Below, one piece after another: positions 41,711 through 53,560 of a stretch of 64,000 nucleotides of DNA (within the stretch, counting starts at the first letter, position 1; each line of letters begins with the position of its first letter). The stretch comes from Oenanthe sinensis (lineage: Eukaryota > Streptophyta > Magnoliopsida > Apiales > Apiaceae), in assembly GCA_028671895.1 (NCBI GenBank), contig CM053796.1, forward strand, positions 36,020,860 to 36,084,859. Direction: 5' to 3'. Made by a program: the position numbers and the translations under genes. The notes beneath the pieces are model-generated. The model did no database searches, had not been told where the DNA came from, and saw nothing but the letters and a program-made list of their open reading frames with translations.

Positions 41711-43791
41711 TTTGTTGTTAAACATTTAACACACAAATTCCTAGAGGATAACTCAACTAACAACTAAGAAAATAAATACAACATTTAAGAACTGTAAATA
41801 ATAAATTATTTTCTGGATCATATAATACATTTCCAGATTTCAATTATGAAAGATAAATAAGATAAATGTTCCTCTAGACTGAACATATTTAACAAAGTTC
41901 TATCTTAACTTACCTATCATTACCAGCTTCAGAAGTATCAACTTCACCTTCTTATAGAGTTTAACTTTTGTGACCAGGTGTCATTGGTAGATCTTCAGTT
42001 ACTGGTTTCTCTGGATCAGATTCTGCATTTCCAGATTTCTTGAGTGAACTTAGAAATGAAAGATGTTTGTTCCTCTGGCACTGAACATATTATACACGTA
42101 GTATTATCTTCATTTCTCAGACTCATCACTACTCCCCCTTAGGATGACAGGGATGAAGTCTTGTTCTCTTCTTACCATCTATCCTCTGTTTCTCCAACTT
42201 CTGTCTTCACTTCTCTCCCAAGGTGAATTCATTCTCCCCTTACGTGAATTATCCAACCAATTTAATAGAGGTAACAATAGACATGGCATACATACAGCAT
42301 TAAACCATCGCAGATATAAAAAATGCAAACTATGACATGTTATGCATTTTAGAAAATTCGGTTAATTCCTATATACAAGAATTTTCTAAAATCAAATGGA
42401 TCCAATCCAAGCATGTTGTTATATACCCCCTTTTCAACAATGGAGTAATCCTCTTCTAGTAAAAGTCTTTATTAAACAATTCTCCCATTTGGATCTTGTT
42501 CAACACTTTTCCCTTTTTTGGATCTACTTCTCCCTTTTTGGATCTTGTTCAACAGTTCGAACTGTTCAACACTTCTCCCCCTTAGTTGAGTAATCCTCTT
42601 CAGAATCCTTAATAACAGAAGAAATTTCATCCCCCTTAGTTGAGTAACATTATAAATCTGTAATAGATAATTGGGAATGGGATTTGGTAATTGTGTTAGT
42701 GTGTGATTTTACTTTGTGTTTCTCACAAGTGTTTCGCTCATATACTCTCTAAGTGTTTCACTCATAGAATATATATTTTCACTCTTTCTCACTTGTGTTT
42801 CACTCTTTCCTCACACCACTGTTTCTCTCTCTCAGTACAGATGACACAATCGTTTGTATCTGCAAGAAAGATCACCATAGCCCCTTCAAGAGAGGTCACT
42901 GGTGGTGCAATGGGGTTTCGTAAATCCCCGTCCTCAATTGAATCCATAAAAACATTTGACTTTAAAAACTGAATTGCTTCAGGAATAGATTCAATGAGTT
43001 ACTGATCATCTAAGATGATCTATTCCGTTGGGAATCCAGATATGTTCCATCTGGGGAGGGAGACAAGGATCTATAATGTAGCAAATGATCCAAGTTTCCT
43101 CCTTACGCCTGTGAAGGCATGTTGATTCAGTCAGAATCATCAATCATCCTTCCTTCCTTGATATGGAAGTTTAGAATAATTGCTTCCGTCAATTCATCCT
43201 TAGTGTGTGACAATCCTTACAGTGCATTTGAATATATACATTTATGGTTTGCAGTGTTTGAGAGTGTCCAGATGAAGTTGACTCTTTACAAATGGTCTTG
43301 GCTGACAGGCCGAATTCAATAGACTCACTCTGTTGAGAGAATGAACCTAGTAACAGTTTTGCCATTTGAAAATCTATACCCTTTTGAGAGAATATAAATT
43401 AGTTAGCAGTTGCCTTGGTTTCAATTTCATATTCTAACTAGAGGCAGAGCTGCTGGAACACTCATAGATACTTCTCTTTTCTAGTGCACTAGAGGCACTT
43501 ACTCTCTCACCCTCTTTAGTTGATAACACTTTTCTTTTTAGGGGTTTAGTAGATGAAGTTGTATCTGTTTGAGTGTTTAGTTCTATGATCTGTGTTAGAG
43601 ATTGTATGTTTTCAATCCATTGATCTTGTCCTATAGCCACTGAGGGCTCAATATATCAATTGTATATATTTTTATATCAATTGATTAGATAATATATCAA
43701 GATCGAGATTACCTGCTTTTACCTCGAGTCGATTGCTCTTGTTCGGCAGGACACAGATATGTTTTTATTATTAGTGATTTTCAGATAAACA

Positions 43792-43795
<4 letters not shown>

Positions 43796-43863
<68 letters not shown>
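43796..43863. repeat. (AT)n microsatellite, about 34 units
   Basis: An uninterrupted run of alternating A and T, about 68 bases, inside the copia-type element. It is likely length-variable. Confidence 0.95.
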
Positions 43864-43866
<3 letters not shown>

Positions 43867-44317
43867 CACTAACAACAAAAATCATAACTAATTGCAATGA
43901 AATAATAACAAACTATCAAAATATGATAATTAATAATAATTTCAAAAAGCAAGTAATTATTCTTTTAATATCTCATCGTATTAAAACTATGAAGCTAATA
44001 AACATTTAATTGCTTCAATTCATAATTTTAATAAGATAAAATAATCTTGCTAAATACTAAATAATCATAAGAATGAAAATTAGCATTTAACTTCATACAT
44101 TATATCAGAGATATATGTAAGCTTGAGAAAATAGATGTAAAGAAATTCACAAGTCCTTTAAATATTGACATTTAATACTTATGATTCTTAGAACAATTTC
44201 TCGTAGACAAAATAAATTTAATAAAATGAAATAAAAATAACTATAAAAAATAAAATATGCCAATTTTATAGGAAAAATAAATATGCCAATTGTTGAAAAA
44301 AAATATTATTATCTAAG

Positions 44318-45338
44318 AGCATGATACGAAATTTTCTTTAAGATACATGTCCTTTAATAAAACGCGGGAAAGTTGTATCTGAGAAAAAAATTTCTATTAC
44401 TTATGAATTTCCTATAAGACAAATTTCCCATAATAAAATGCGGGAATTTGTACCAAAGAAGAAATTCAATTCTCTTAAGGAAAATATATATATATATATA
44501 TTTACAGTATGTATGCCAATTAAATAAAACTGTACAAAACTAAAAATGTTGCATGTACCTCTCACTGTGCACGCCTTGCAATGTGTTCATAGAATTTATC
44601 TATTTAGGCTTACCATCAGCGTGAGTGCCGGTGGTGTGCTTGACTCATTACAAAGTGCTCTGGCTGACGAGCGGATTTCAATGGACTCATCCTGTAAAGA
44701 GAATGATTCCAGAGACAGTTTTATTGCCTTTTCAGCTCTGCATCCTTTTGAGAGAATGTAGATGAGCTTACAGTTACCTCGGTTATATACTCCTTTTCTT
44801 CTCTAGAGGTAGAGCTGTGGGTGCACTTCCGACATCATCCTTATTTGCTGCATCCAGTACAGTTTCTCCCTTATCAACCTCTAACTTACATGAGTTCCTT
44901 ATATCTCCAGGGGTTAATATATGGAAGTGGATGAATTGGTGTTTGGTACTATGGCCTGGGTAAGAGATTGATGGGTTTTCAACCTCTTGGCCAGTTTCTA
45001 AAGCCACTAGGGGCTAACAGGAAAGAACCAATTGAGATACAAAAGATAATCATCTTAACATTCCAAAACATATTTTTCATCCCAAAGAGAAGGAAAAATA
45101 TAATAAGAAATGGTAACAGATTGCATTAAAGCACTTTCAATAAAAGAGTTTTGTCAGAATTAAAGATTTATCATTTAAAAGCATGATACAAAATTTTCTT
45201 TAAGATACATATCCCATAATAAAACGCGGGAAAGTTGTATCAGAGAAGAAAGTTTCTATCTTTTATGAATTTCCTATAAGGCAAACTTCCCATAATAAAA
45301 CGCGGGAATTTATACCAAAGAAGAAATTCACTCTCTTA
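44318..45338. repeat. Direct repeat of about 160 bp (two copies)
   Basis: Copies at 44,318-44,478 and 45,180-45,338 share AGCATGATAC[GA]AAATTTTC, AAAACGCGGGAAAGTTGTAT and ACCAAAGAAGAAATTCA. Each copy itself has two AATAAAA[CT]GCGGGAA blocks. Identity is perhaps 85-90% by eye. Confidence 0.8.
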
Positions 45339-46309
45339 CCAAATTATATCTCGATAAAATGACTCTTTTCCTTTATACCTTAATACTGTACTATTTGAAA
45401 ATAGTTTTGCAAACCATCCTTATCAGATAGAGGACTATGATTTTCCGACTCATAAAGCAATTATGATATTCATCATTTTCGTCCACCTGATATTATTCCT
45501 AACTTAAAATAAAAAAATTCATGACAATAGGGGTGGATGTATTCTTAGCAATACAGTACAAGGCCTTCAAAGCACAATCATTGTTTAGGTACTTTGAATC
45601 AATGCGCAACAAACATTGAAACAAGTGTTTGAAAACAAATCATTTTACAAATGGTTGATACCTTGAAGTAAAAACAATTTTGGAAATATTTCTAAGTATA
45701 TAAAATATTGAGAATTTTATATACACATAACTTAGAAAATACTTCCGTTTTTCAATATTAGTGTTTTTGAAATATGCATTGATTATTTAGATCAGTAATT
45801 CTAAATAATGTCACTAATATTAAAAGTGTCACAATTATTTGTAACAAAACATTTAAAAACATCAGAGAAAAATATCAAAACAATTAAGTAAGATATCATT
45901 AACTGATACTCATTAAATATTTATCATACAAACAATTATACTGTATATTATTTTAATTCATTTAAATCATGAGACTGATCTGACATCAAATTGTCTGACA
46001 TCATAATTTAAATCAATTAAGATAATATTCAAACTTATGCTAGAACACCTAATTACCACATATGCATATAACATTGTAAACATGATAATTAAAATAGTAG
46101 CACTAAGTACGAGGTTCTGGATTTCAAATAAATTCACAAGTCCTTTAAATATGGAAAATGTAAAACTTGTGAACTCATTTAAGAATTCCTTACAGATGAG
46201 ATTTCCAACAAATATGCACATACATAATATCCCAACTTCACTAACCAACTTAGACAAAATGAATTCATCAAGCTGTTTAGCAAATATCTGCAAGTTATTC
46301 TACTAAGGA

Positions 46310-47675
46310 CTACTCTCGATATAAATGATACCTAGTGTCCATGCGCTTGTTCCGTGAGTGGTGAAGAGATTATCCAGCAGAGTTGATGGAGTTTGACAGC
46401 TTCTGGTAATTACCTCCCTGTCTTTCTTATAACCTACATTATCTATATCTATATAGCCAATTAGGTTAAACCTGGTATCTTTAGGGTACCTGATTATTAG
46501 AATTGGTAATCCCTTAAGATATCTAACAATTCATATCTTAGCTATAAGATTAGATTCTCTAGTATCCACGTGGAAACTTACACATAGGCATATTGAGAAT
46601 AAAATATATGGTCTTTATGCACAGTAGACCCACATATAATATTAATCATGGTATACTTGCACTAAACATTATGTGTGTGTGCCTTGTATTCTAGAGAGAT
46701 ATGTGTATAACGACTCTAATATAAAATCATATTCAAGTAATTAGCAGTTAGAGTGTCATACCATGTCCTTGACGATTGCTTGATCTCTTACCTCCATCAT
46801 AGAGAGCTTTGTGAAGAGAATGATATACAAATTCCGGTGGATATGAAACTTCAAAGTCCAGGAGTTGTTGTACATCAATTTGTTCAGCCCTAATAGTATC
46901 AAGTCTCGTCTCTGGTGCTTTAGTTAGATCTTGAAAGTCCCGGAGATTCTGTTTCCATCATCGTCGATACCTTCTGTAGCAACCAGTTTGGCTTTGTCCC
47001 TCATAACAATGCCAAATTTCATCCAGTCTCTGAAAACCCTTACAGTACCAATTACAACTTTGTCTCGTGGCCTGGGTTCCAGATTCAGTAGATTCTGCCT
47101 TCGAACTGATTGAGATCATCTTGCATTTCAATCACTCAATCTGGATCAATCAGCGCTTCTTCAATCTTCTTTAGGATTCCAACTGTTTAACAATTGTTCT
47201 TTCCCGAAGAGTAACCATTTACTTTGCATAGCACTTCTAGTCTTTACTCTAGTATCTGGATCACTAAGAACTAGACTCCAGGAATGACTTTGACTCCAAA
47301 CCCTTTGTCTCGGTAGATATGTTCTTAATGTATTCCTTTGATCTTCATTGTATTGAGTATGACTAGTAGATCCTTCTTTTATTTGCTCCCCCTGAGTTGC
47401 TACTAGGATGTGTTGAAGATCCTTCACCTTATTGAGTGGATTCTGTTAAAGTCCACGAGTTGTGTAGATTCACTACCATTTCCACTACTAGGATCTGAAT
47501 CATCATCATTAACATTGATTCCTTCTGCAAACTCAGTTTCATCATCAATATCTGAATATGACTCTGACAAGATGTCAAGCTTCACAGATTCAGAATAGAC
47601 TTTTATTTTAATGCTCGGGAGCTCCTTGAATAGTGTAACACAGCCCTGATCTTGTCTTGCTACTTGTAGCCTCAT
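46310..47675 (-). pseudogene. Fossil copia pol (reverse transcriptase and RNase H pieces)
   Basis: Minus-strand translations in several frames resemble Ty1/copia pol in the right order. A Ser/Asp/Glu-rich linker (47,424-47,675) is followed by EALIDPD and EMQDDLNQFE (about 47,100-47,160), then a form of the RNKARLVA region (about 46,980), PPEFVYHSLHKALY (about 46,820), VRYLKG and NLIGYID (about 46,450-46,530), and a remnant of the RNase H start (46,340-46,400). Stops and frameshifts are frequent. Integrase, protease and gag were not found. It cannot encode a working enzyme. Confidence 0.7.
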
Positions 47676-48009
47676 ATGTTTCTTCAGTTGTGACCTCTAA
47701 CGATTCTTAAATCCATTTTGTATAAGCACAAAAACTAGAATGATCATTAGAGTCAGAAAAAAAAAATCTTCAGAGTTCCCCACTAATAAATCTATCTTAT
47801 CTTTACATTTGAGCAGTTTGTGGAACTATAACATGAACAATCGTATCATCCACAATAAAATCCAAATGCTCCGGAATAAACCTACTAATACGAAATGACC
47901 ACTTTCCTCGAAATCGGGTCATATGCTCTGGGAATTAATTCTGAGCCAAAACGAAGAATTTTCCAAGTACAAACCCTTTTGGAAAAATGGACCAAGTTTT
48001 AATATCTTT

Positions 48010-48665
48010 AGATTATAAATTAAATCTATATAAATTTAACTAATAAAGTTGCTTAAATTAAATTTATAAAATAAATTCATTTAAATTAAGTTTATAAAAT
48101 AAACCTTTTCAAGTTTAAATAATAAACTCATTTAAATTAAATTCACAAAATAAATTTATTTTAAATAACATTTATAAAATAAATTTATCTAAATTTAAAT
48201 TTATAAAATAAAATTATCTAAATAAATTTAAATTATAAAAGGAAATCTATTTAAATTTAAAGAATAAATTTATTTAAATTAAAATTTATAAAGTAAACTT
48301 ATTTCAATTAAGTTTATAAAAGAAACTTTTTCAAGTTTCAATAATAAACTCATTTAAATTAAATTCATAAAATAAATTTATTTTAAATAACATTTATAAA
48401 ATAAATTTATCTAAATTTAAATTTATAAAATAAAATTATCTAAATAAATTTAAATTATAAAAGTAAGTCTATTTAAATTTAAAGAATAAATTTATTTAAA
48501 TTAAAATTTATAAAGTAAACTTATTTAAATTAAGTTTATAAATCAAACTTTTTCAAGTTTAAATAATAAACTCATTTAAATTAAATTCACAAAATAAATT
48601 TATTTTAAATAATATTTATAAAATAAATTCATCTAAATTTAAATTTATAAACTAAATTTATTTAA
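48010..48665. repeat. AT-rich tandem repeat, 222-bp period
   Basis: The block TTTTCAAGTTT recurs at about 48,107, 48,329 and 48,551, exactly 222 bases apart, and the sequence between is nearly the same (AAATAATAAACTCATTTAAA, ATTTATAAAATAAA units). About 2.8 copies. The sub-structure is a shorter AAATTTATAAAATAAA-like repeat. It lies where gag would be expected in an intact element. Confidence 0.85.
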
Positions 48666-48754
48666 CAAGACCTCTAGACATTCAGAGTTCAAAACAACTT
48701 CGGTACCCTGAGCTTCACTGGACTGCGGATCTTGATTTGTATATCAATCAGCTT

Positions 48755-48766
48755 GCTCTGATACCA
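48755..48766 (-). promoter_or_regulatory. Primer-binding site, initiator tRNA-Met type
   Basis: On the minus strand TGGTATCAGAGC starts two bases after the right LTR. This complements the 3' end of plant initiator tRNA-Met, the usual primer of Ty1/copia elements. Confidence 0.92.
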
Positions 48767-48768
48767 AT

Positions 48769-50137
48769 TGTTGGGTCCCGGAAGTATCGTAGAAGGGGGG
48801 TTGAATGCGATACTGACAACAATTTAAAATTCTTTTCAGATTTTGCGGAATTAAATTATTGCTATAGCTGAGGGTTAGAGTATTTGTAGTGTTTGAGAGG
48901 CTGACTTACTAGCTTTCTATTTTTATGATATAACATTTAAGATATAGAAATTAGCAAGTAAGTAAACAAGATTCAAGTTAAATATGTATATTAAACTTGA
49001 ATGGGTGTTACAACATCTGGTAGAATAAACTTTAATTCCTAGAACAAATTTGACATGAATTGTTCTACTTTAGGAATTAAAATCAAACCAGCACAGAAAG
49101 TCTGTGAATATTACAATGCAGACAAATTCTGAATTTGAACTGATTTTTCTACTCAAGGAAGTATGAAGAAGTGAAGCCTTCATCTCATATTTATAGAGAA
49201 TGGAAATGGCTGGTATGACCTTTATGACTATGACTTAATTTCAAGAAAATAACCCTTGTATGACTTAATAAATCGCTGGGCATGACATATTCTGGTCGGT
49301 ATGACTTACTGAAGCTCGGTATGACTTTCAGAAATTCGGTATGACTTATTTTATTAATTAAAAAAATCGGTATGACTTTTTTAATTAAATAAAAAATCAA
49401 TCCACTTGCTCCAGCATGACCTTTTAACTTGAATAGCTCGGTATGACTTATTAAATCTCTGCTCGGTATGGCTTTTAACAGCAGCTCGGTATGACATATT
49501 CATCAGCTTGGTCGGTATGACTTTTCAACAGAACAGCTCGGTATGACTTTTTCTTCAGATTCTCGGTATGACTTATTTAACAAGCTCGGTATGACTTCTC
49601 TGTTTGCATTCGGTATGACTTATTTTAAACAGAATTTCGGTATAACTTTTAATAAATTCTTTTAGACTTTATTAAAAGTCATACCAAGCCATATCTTTTA
49701 TAATAAATTAATTCCACTTAATTTAATTAGATAATTTATAAATTAAATTGAATTCAGCTTGAATTAATTTAATTAGATAAATTAAATAATTAATTAACAT
49801 TTGATAGTAGAATTAAAATACTATCTCGACTTGTATAACCTTTTTGTTAGCTCCGAAATCTTTCTGCCTTTGTTCTGTCTTCTGTCTAACCACTTGAACT
49901 TTTTGATGACGAATCTTCACTGACATTGTTGACACCCTGTGCACTGGTCTGGTTCACGGATGACTAACTACAATGTTGATTCTCATTTCTGCTGTAGTGG
50001 TCTTTGTGTCTTGTCATGTCCTGTCTTGGCTTCTTTTGTTCTTCCTCTATATTCAACATTTATTATTTATTTCGCTTTCTTATCTGAGTTGAGTTGTCAT
50101 CTACTTATTACAAATATGACTAGTAATATGACTTTCA
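48769..50137 (-). repeat. 5' LTR of the copia-type element (right copy)
   Basis: Same length as the left LTR. Minus-strand TATA box (CTATAAATATG) at 49,186-49,196, and the same motif array at about 49,296-49,650, with the last copy changed to TCGGTATAACTT. Confidence 0.93.
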
Positions 50138-50265
50138 CCCATGTAGCGTGTAGGGCTAAAAAACCTAAACGCTAGATCGTCTAGCTTTTTTGGGTGCTAT
50201 TTCGGGTCATTTTTCAACCTTGTGCCATTTTGGGCATTTTATATAGAAATTGTGTCAAATAGGTA
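50138..50265. mobile_element. Palindromic inverted-repeat element, right part
   Basis: Continues the element cut at 40,330: GTAGCGTGTAGGGCTAAAAA, then CGCTAGATCGTCTAGC, then TGTGCCATTTTGGGC. Removing the copia insertion and one CCCAT restores a normal unit of the palindromic array. Confidence 0.6.
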
Positions 50266-52087
50266 ATAGTTGTTGATTCAAGTAGGTGCTGTTAATATAC
50301 TATTAGAGTAATTACAATAAAAATTGTTGATTCAATTGGGTGCTGTTAAGTACAGTAGTTGGCGACTGGCGTAACAAACAAATGCACATGGCTTACCATC
50401 AAAACTTGTTGATTCAATCAGGTGATGTTAAATTTTCAGTGACCTCTTTGTTTTGTTTTGTAGGTGACCAACTTAATTTAGAAGTATAACTAAGCTTTCC
50501 AACGAGAGAACTTACTTACACATAAGTATGATATATACATCTTAAGCTCTCAATTCGGGAAAAGTTTGTTATCTAACAAGGGATCGTTGTTTAATTGAAT
50601 TCTCAATTTCGAACCATGGCACCAAGATTCTTGCGAGTGCTTCCAAAAAGGAAGAACTGGGATACTGTGGAACATTGGATCCCATCAACTGAACAAATGA
50701 GAGTAGCTATCAACTAGTAGCACATTCTTCTTGCAGAATGGCCAAAACAATAATGAGATTTTGTTTACTAAAGTAGCTGGCGTTGGTCCCCTGTTTTTAA
50801 ATCCTGAATTACCCCCCCAACGGAAATATGTGACATGGGAGAGGGAAAGGGTAACAAACAGTAATTAGGTTCATATAATAAATAACAAAAACAATACACA
50901 GTACAGACATTATGGACCTCACTTTGATAACAGGGGGCCTCTGCAAGCAACCTGAGGAGAAAGACATTAATTGTCAAACAGGATGAGATCATGGAGAGTT
51001 TGGCTTCAAGCGTAACAACTTGCCATGTTTTTCAAAACTCATCTATAGTTCAATAGTTCGTTGTCAGGCATGCCTCGAGGCATTGTTCCTCAAATTCAGT
51101 TAAGAAGATATAAGTAGTTGAATGACCTTTCTCTAAACAAGTTGATAGAATTAATTTCAGGATTTATATGTTTTTAGAACGAAATTAAGCAGTTCTATTT
51201 CCCTTATACACTGCCAAAACAGTTAAGGGTGGAGCTAGAAAATTCTAGGTTTGACAATTAAGATAGATAGAACGAATATTTATGAGCTAATTTTAAGTTC
51301 GTGTTTATGCATAGGCGAATAATACCCGCATCGGATCTTCAACACTCCAAGTTTAAAGAATACCTAATCTTGGAAAATGTAGTATATGTGTTTTTTTAAA
51401 AAGAGAATGTCGTATATGTTTACTAGTCTAATTTTGTACATATGGCTTAAAAGGGACAGGCGACATGGGCAAATGTCAAAATCCAGTAAGGTAAGAACAG
51501 GGTTGACAGTAATACATAAAACATGGACCACCGTTGCGAACCTTAATTAGGGTAGGGGTATGTCAAATTTTGAGCTGGTTTCTCAAGAAAACTTGACAGC
51601 CAGTATGATGGAGAAAGCTAAGACCACGTTTGGGCACCTTTATAAGCTTGGTCAACATAGTTGTTTGTAACTCCATGTTTAACTTATTTAAATTTAAAAG
51701 TTTTGACAAACCACAAATTATAGTTCATTTAGAAAAGAGAAAAAAGAGCATATAAAGTTGTCACAATACCCCGCTTTCACTTATCCAAAGCCCTTTCTTT
51801 TTCTTCACAATTATTCGAAGATCATTCAAAATAATCACGACTCATTTATGATTCAATGCATTCGAAACTTATCGATTAGTTCTTCGGCTAACAAACAGAT
51901 ATTTTTAATCATGACACATTTATTAAAGAAATACCCCGTACTTGATTATTCTGATAAAATATAATAAAATTAAGGAGGTGTTTGGATGATTGATTTGTCG
52001 ATAATGAGAAATAATGAGAAAAAGTACGTAAACAGTGATGAATGAAAATATAAATTATATAAAATCTCAAGGAGCATACAAAATGTG
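50266..52087. other. Intergenic DNA with three short direct repeats
   Basis: TTGTTGATTCAA followed by [GT]N[AG]GGTGNTGTTAA occurs at about 50,269, 50,322 and 50,407. At 50,616-50,716 an ATG opens a short frame (APRFLRVLPKRKN..) that stops after about 33 codons and is not recognised. No gene is supported. From about 51,970 the sequence (GGAGGTGTTTGGATGATTGA) looks like the end of an older MITE, whose other end may be near 52,665 (GAACCAAACTCT). Confidence 0.4.
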
Positions 52088-52095
52088 ATTTATTC

Positions 52096-52618
52096 TAGGC
52101 ATGTAAATGAACTGAGTCAAGTCGAGTTTTTTTTTAACGAGTTCAAATTCGAGTTTTTTCTTATCGAATCGAGCCGAACTCGATTATCTTAACAATCAGA
52201 TTTTGTTGTTCGAACTCGAGTTCGTTAAGAACCGAGTCGAGTTCGAGCTGATTTTTTTTTTATTATTTGGATTTGTTTTTAGCGGACCAAATGAGGCTCA
52301 AATACAAATAAAACCTTAAACTCAAGTGTCTTATGCTTACACTAACACAATTACACAAATCTAGTAATGCAAAGTTCATGTATATTTTATTATTTTTACA
52401 AATTTTTATGTATATTGTTCGACGAGTCGAGTCGAGTCCCAGTCAAACTCGAGTCGAGTCCGAATCGGTTATTTACAAAACTCGGATCAACTCGTTAAAT
52501 TTAATAATTTAATGAGTATTTTTTTTGTTCAAATCCGAACTCGATTACTAAACGAGTCGAGTCAAGTTAAACGAGTCGAATCGAACCTAACGATCAGCTA
52601 AGTTCGTTTACAGTCCTA
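52096..52618. mobile_element. hAT-type non-autonomous element with 8-bp TSD
   Basis: 523 bp bounded by a perfect direct repeat ATTTATTC (52,088-52,095 and 52,619-52,626), the hAT-type length. The left end TAGGCATGTAAATGAACT pairs with TAGGACTGTAAACGAACT read from the right end on the other strand. The inside is full of CGAGTCGAG / CTCGAACTCG blocks in both orientations. No transposase. Confidence 0.88.
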
Positions 52619-52626
52619 ATTTATTC

Positions 52627-53560
52627 ATTTAATAAAAATGAGATTCTGAGTAATTTATGAACCAAACTCTCAATCTCACTTTCTATAGTATTTTTAATTA
52701 AAAAAAAAAGGGGTGGCAAAAGAATTTGAAAATTATTGATGTAAGAAAAATGTAAACTTACAACATTCTCTTCATAGCAATTCCAATTCTATACGCTAAA
52801 TATCTATTTCTATTCCTATAATATAGTATCAAAAAATATTTTTTGATACTAAAATAAAAGTTGCACTCTAATACTTGTTTCATAATTAGTTTCAAATTTA
52901 GTTAACTTTTTAAACTTTTAACCATTTCAATATGGTTTTCGTATTTGATGATAGACAATACAATAATCATTTAGCTTTTAGCCCCCATTTATAGTTATTG
53001 ATTATGTCACAAGAGTAGATGGATCCATCTTTGATTTCAAATATAGACCAAAAGATACATTTATTCCTCGATACATCTAAATATGAAATTTCTTTGGAAT
53101 TGAATTGTTTTGAATTTGGTAGACTGATTGCTTGGTATTTCATTTTTCACTCTCTTTACTTTCACTTTTGATTGGGCTGTTCTAAACTAAAGACTTTCTT
53201 CTACGGCTTTTATTACCCATATTTAAAGTCATATCAACTGGGCCACCCTGAATTGTGAAAGTATGAAATGACAATTAACTTGGGCCCAAACTTTGTTTTA
53301 TTCACCTGAACGGCTGAACCTGTAGTTTAATTATCAATAATCTTATCATAAACATTATTAATTTTAACATAAACAATAATTTTAATTATAATAATATAAT
53401 AAAAATAATGCTGAGTGGTTTACACATCAATACATACGTATACATATATGCAGTTAGGGTGCCTCCAACATTCTTTTGACTCTTCACAAACGAATTGGTA
53501 AACAAACACCACCCCCCAGGAGTAACTAAAATTCTCCGAACCCTTCACATCTATATATAC
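52627..53560. other. AT-rich intergenic DNA, no gene seen
   Basis: No supported feature apart from the possible outer MITE end near 52,665. Confidence 0.4.

Larger units (their letters stand above)
41711..46300 (-). other. Internal non-coding part of the copia-type element
   Basis: No intact ORF. Contains internal duplications (about 43,285-43,440 against 44,655-44,780, and 44,318-44,478 against 45,180-45,338), a long (AT)n run and AT-rich filler. Short open frames on the minus strand at 43,434-43,640 and 44,783-45,007 show Ser/Glu-rich peptides with no domain I recognise. Confidence 0.6.
40331..50137 (-). mobile_element. Non-autonomous Ty1/copia-type LTR retrotransposon
   Basis: 9,807 bp flanked by the perfect TSD CCCAT (40,326-40,330 and 50,138-50,142). 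Both LTRs are 1,369 bp. The primer site and purine tract show that the element reads on the minus strand, so its 5' LTR is the right one. The LTRs differ by about ten substitutions by eye (under 1%), so it moved recently, yet the 7-kb internal part has no intact gag or pol, only fossil copia pol pieces, duplications and AT-rich satellites. It must have used proteins from another element. Confidence 0.9.
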
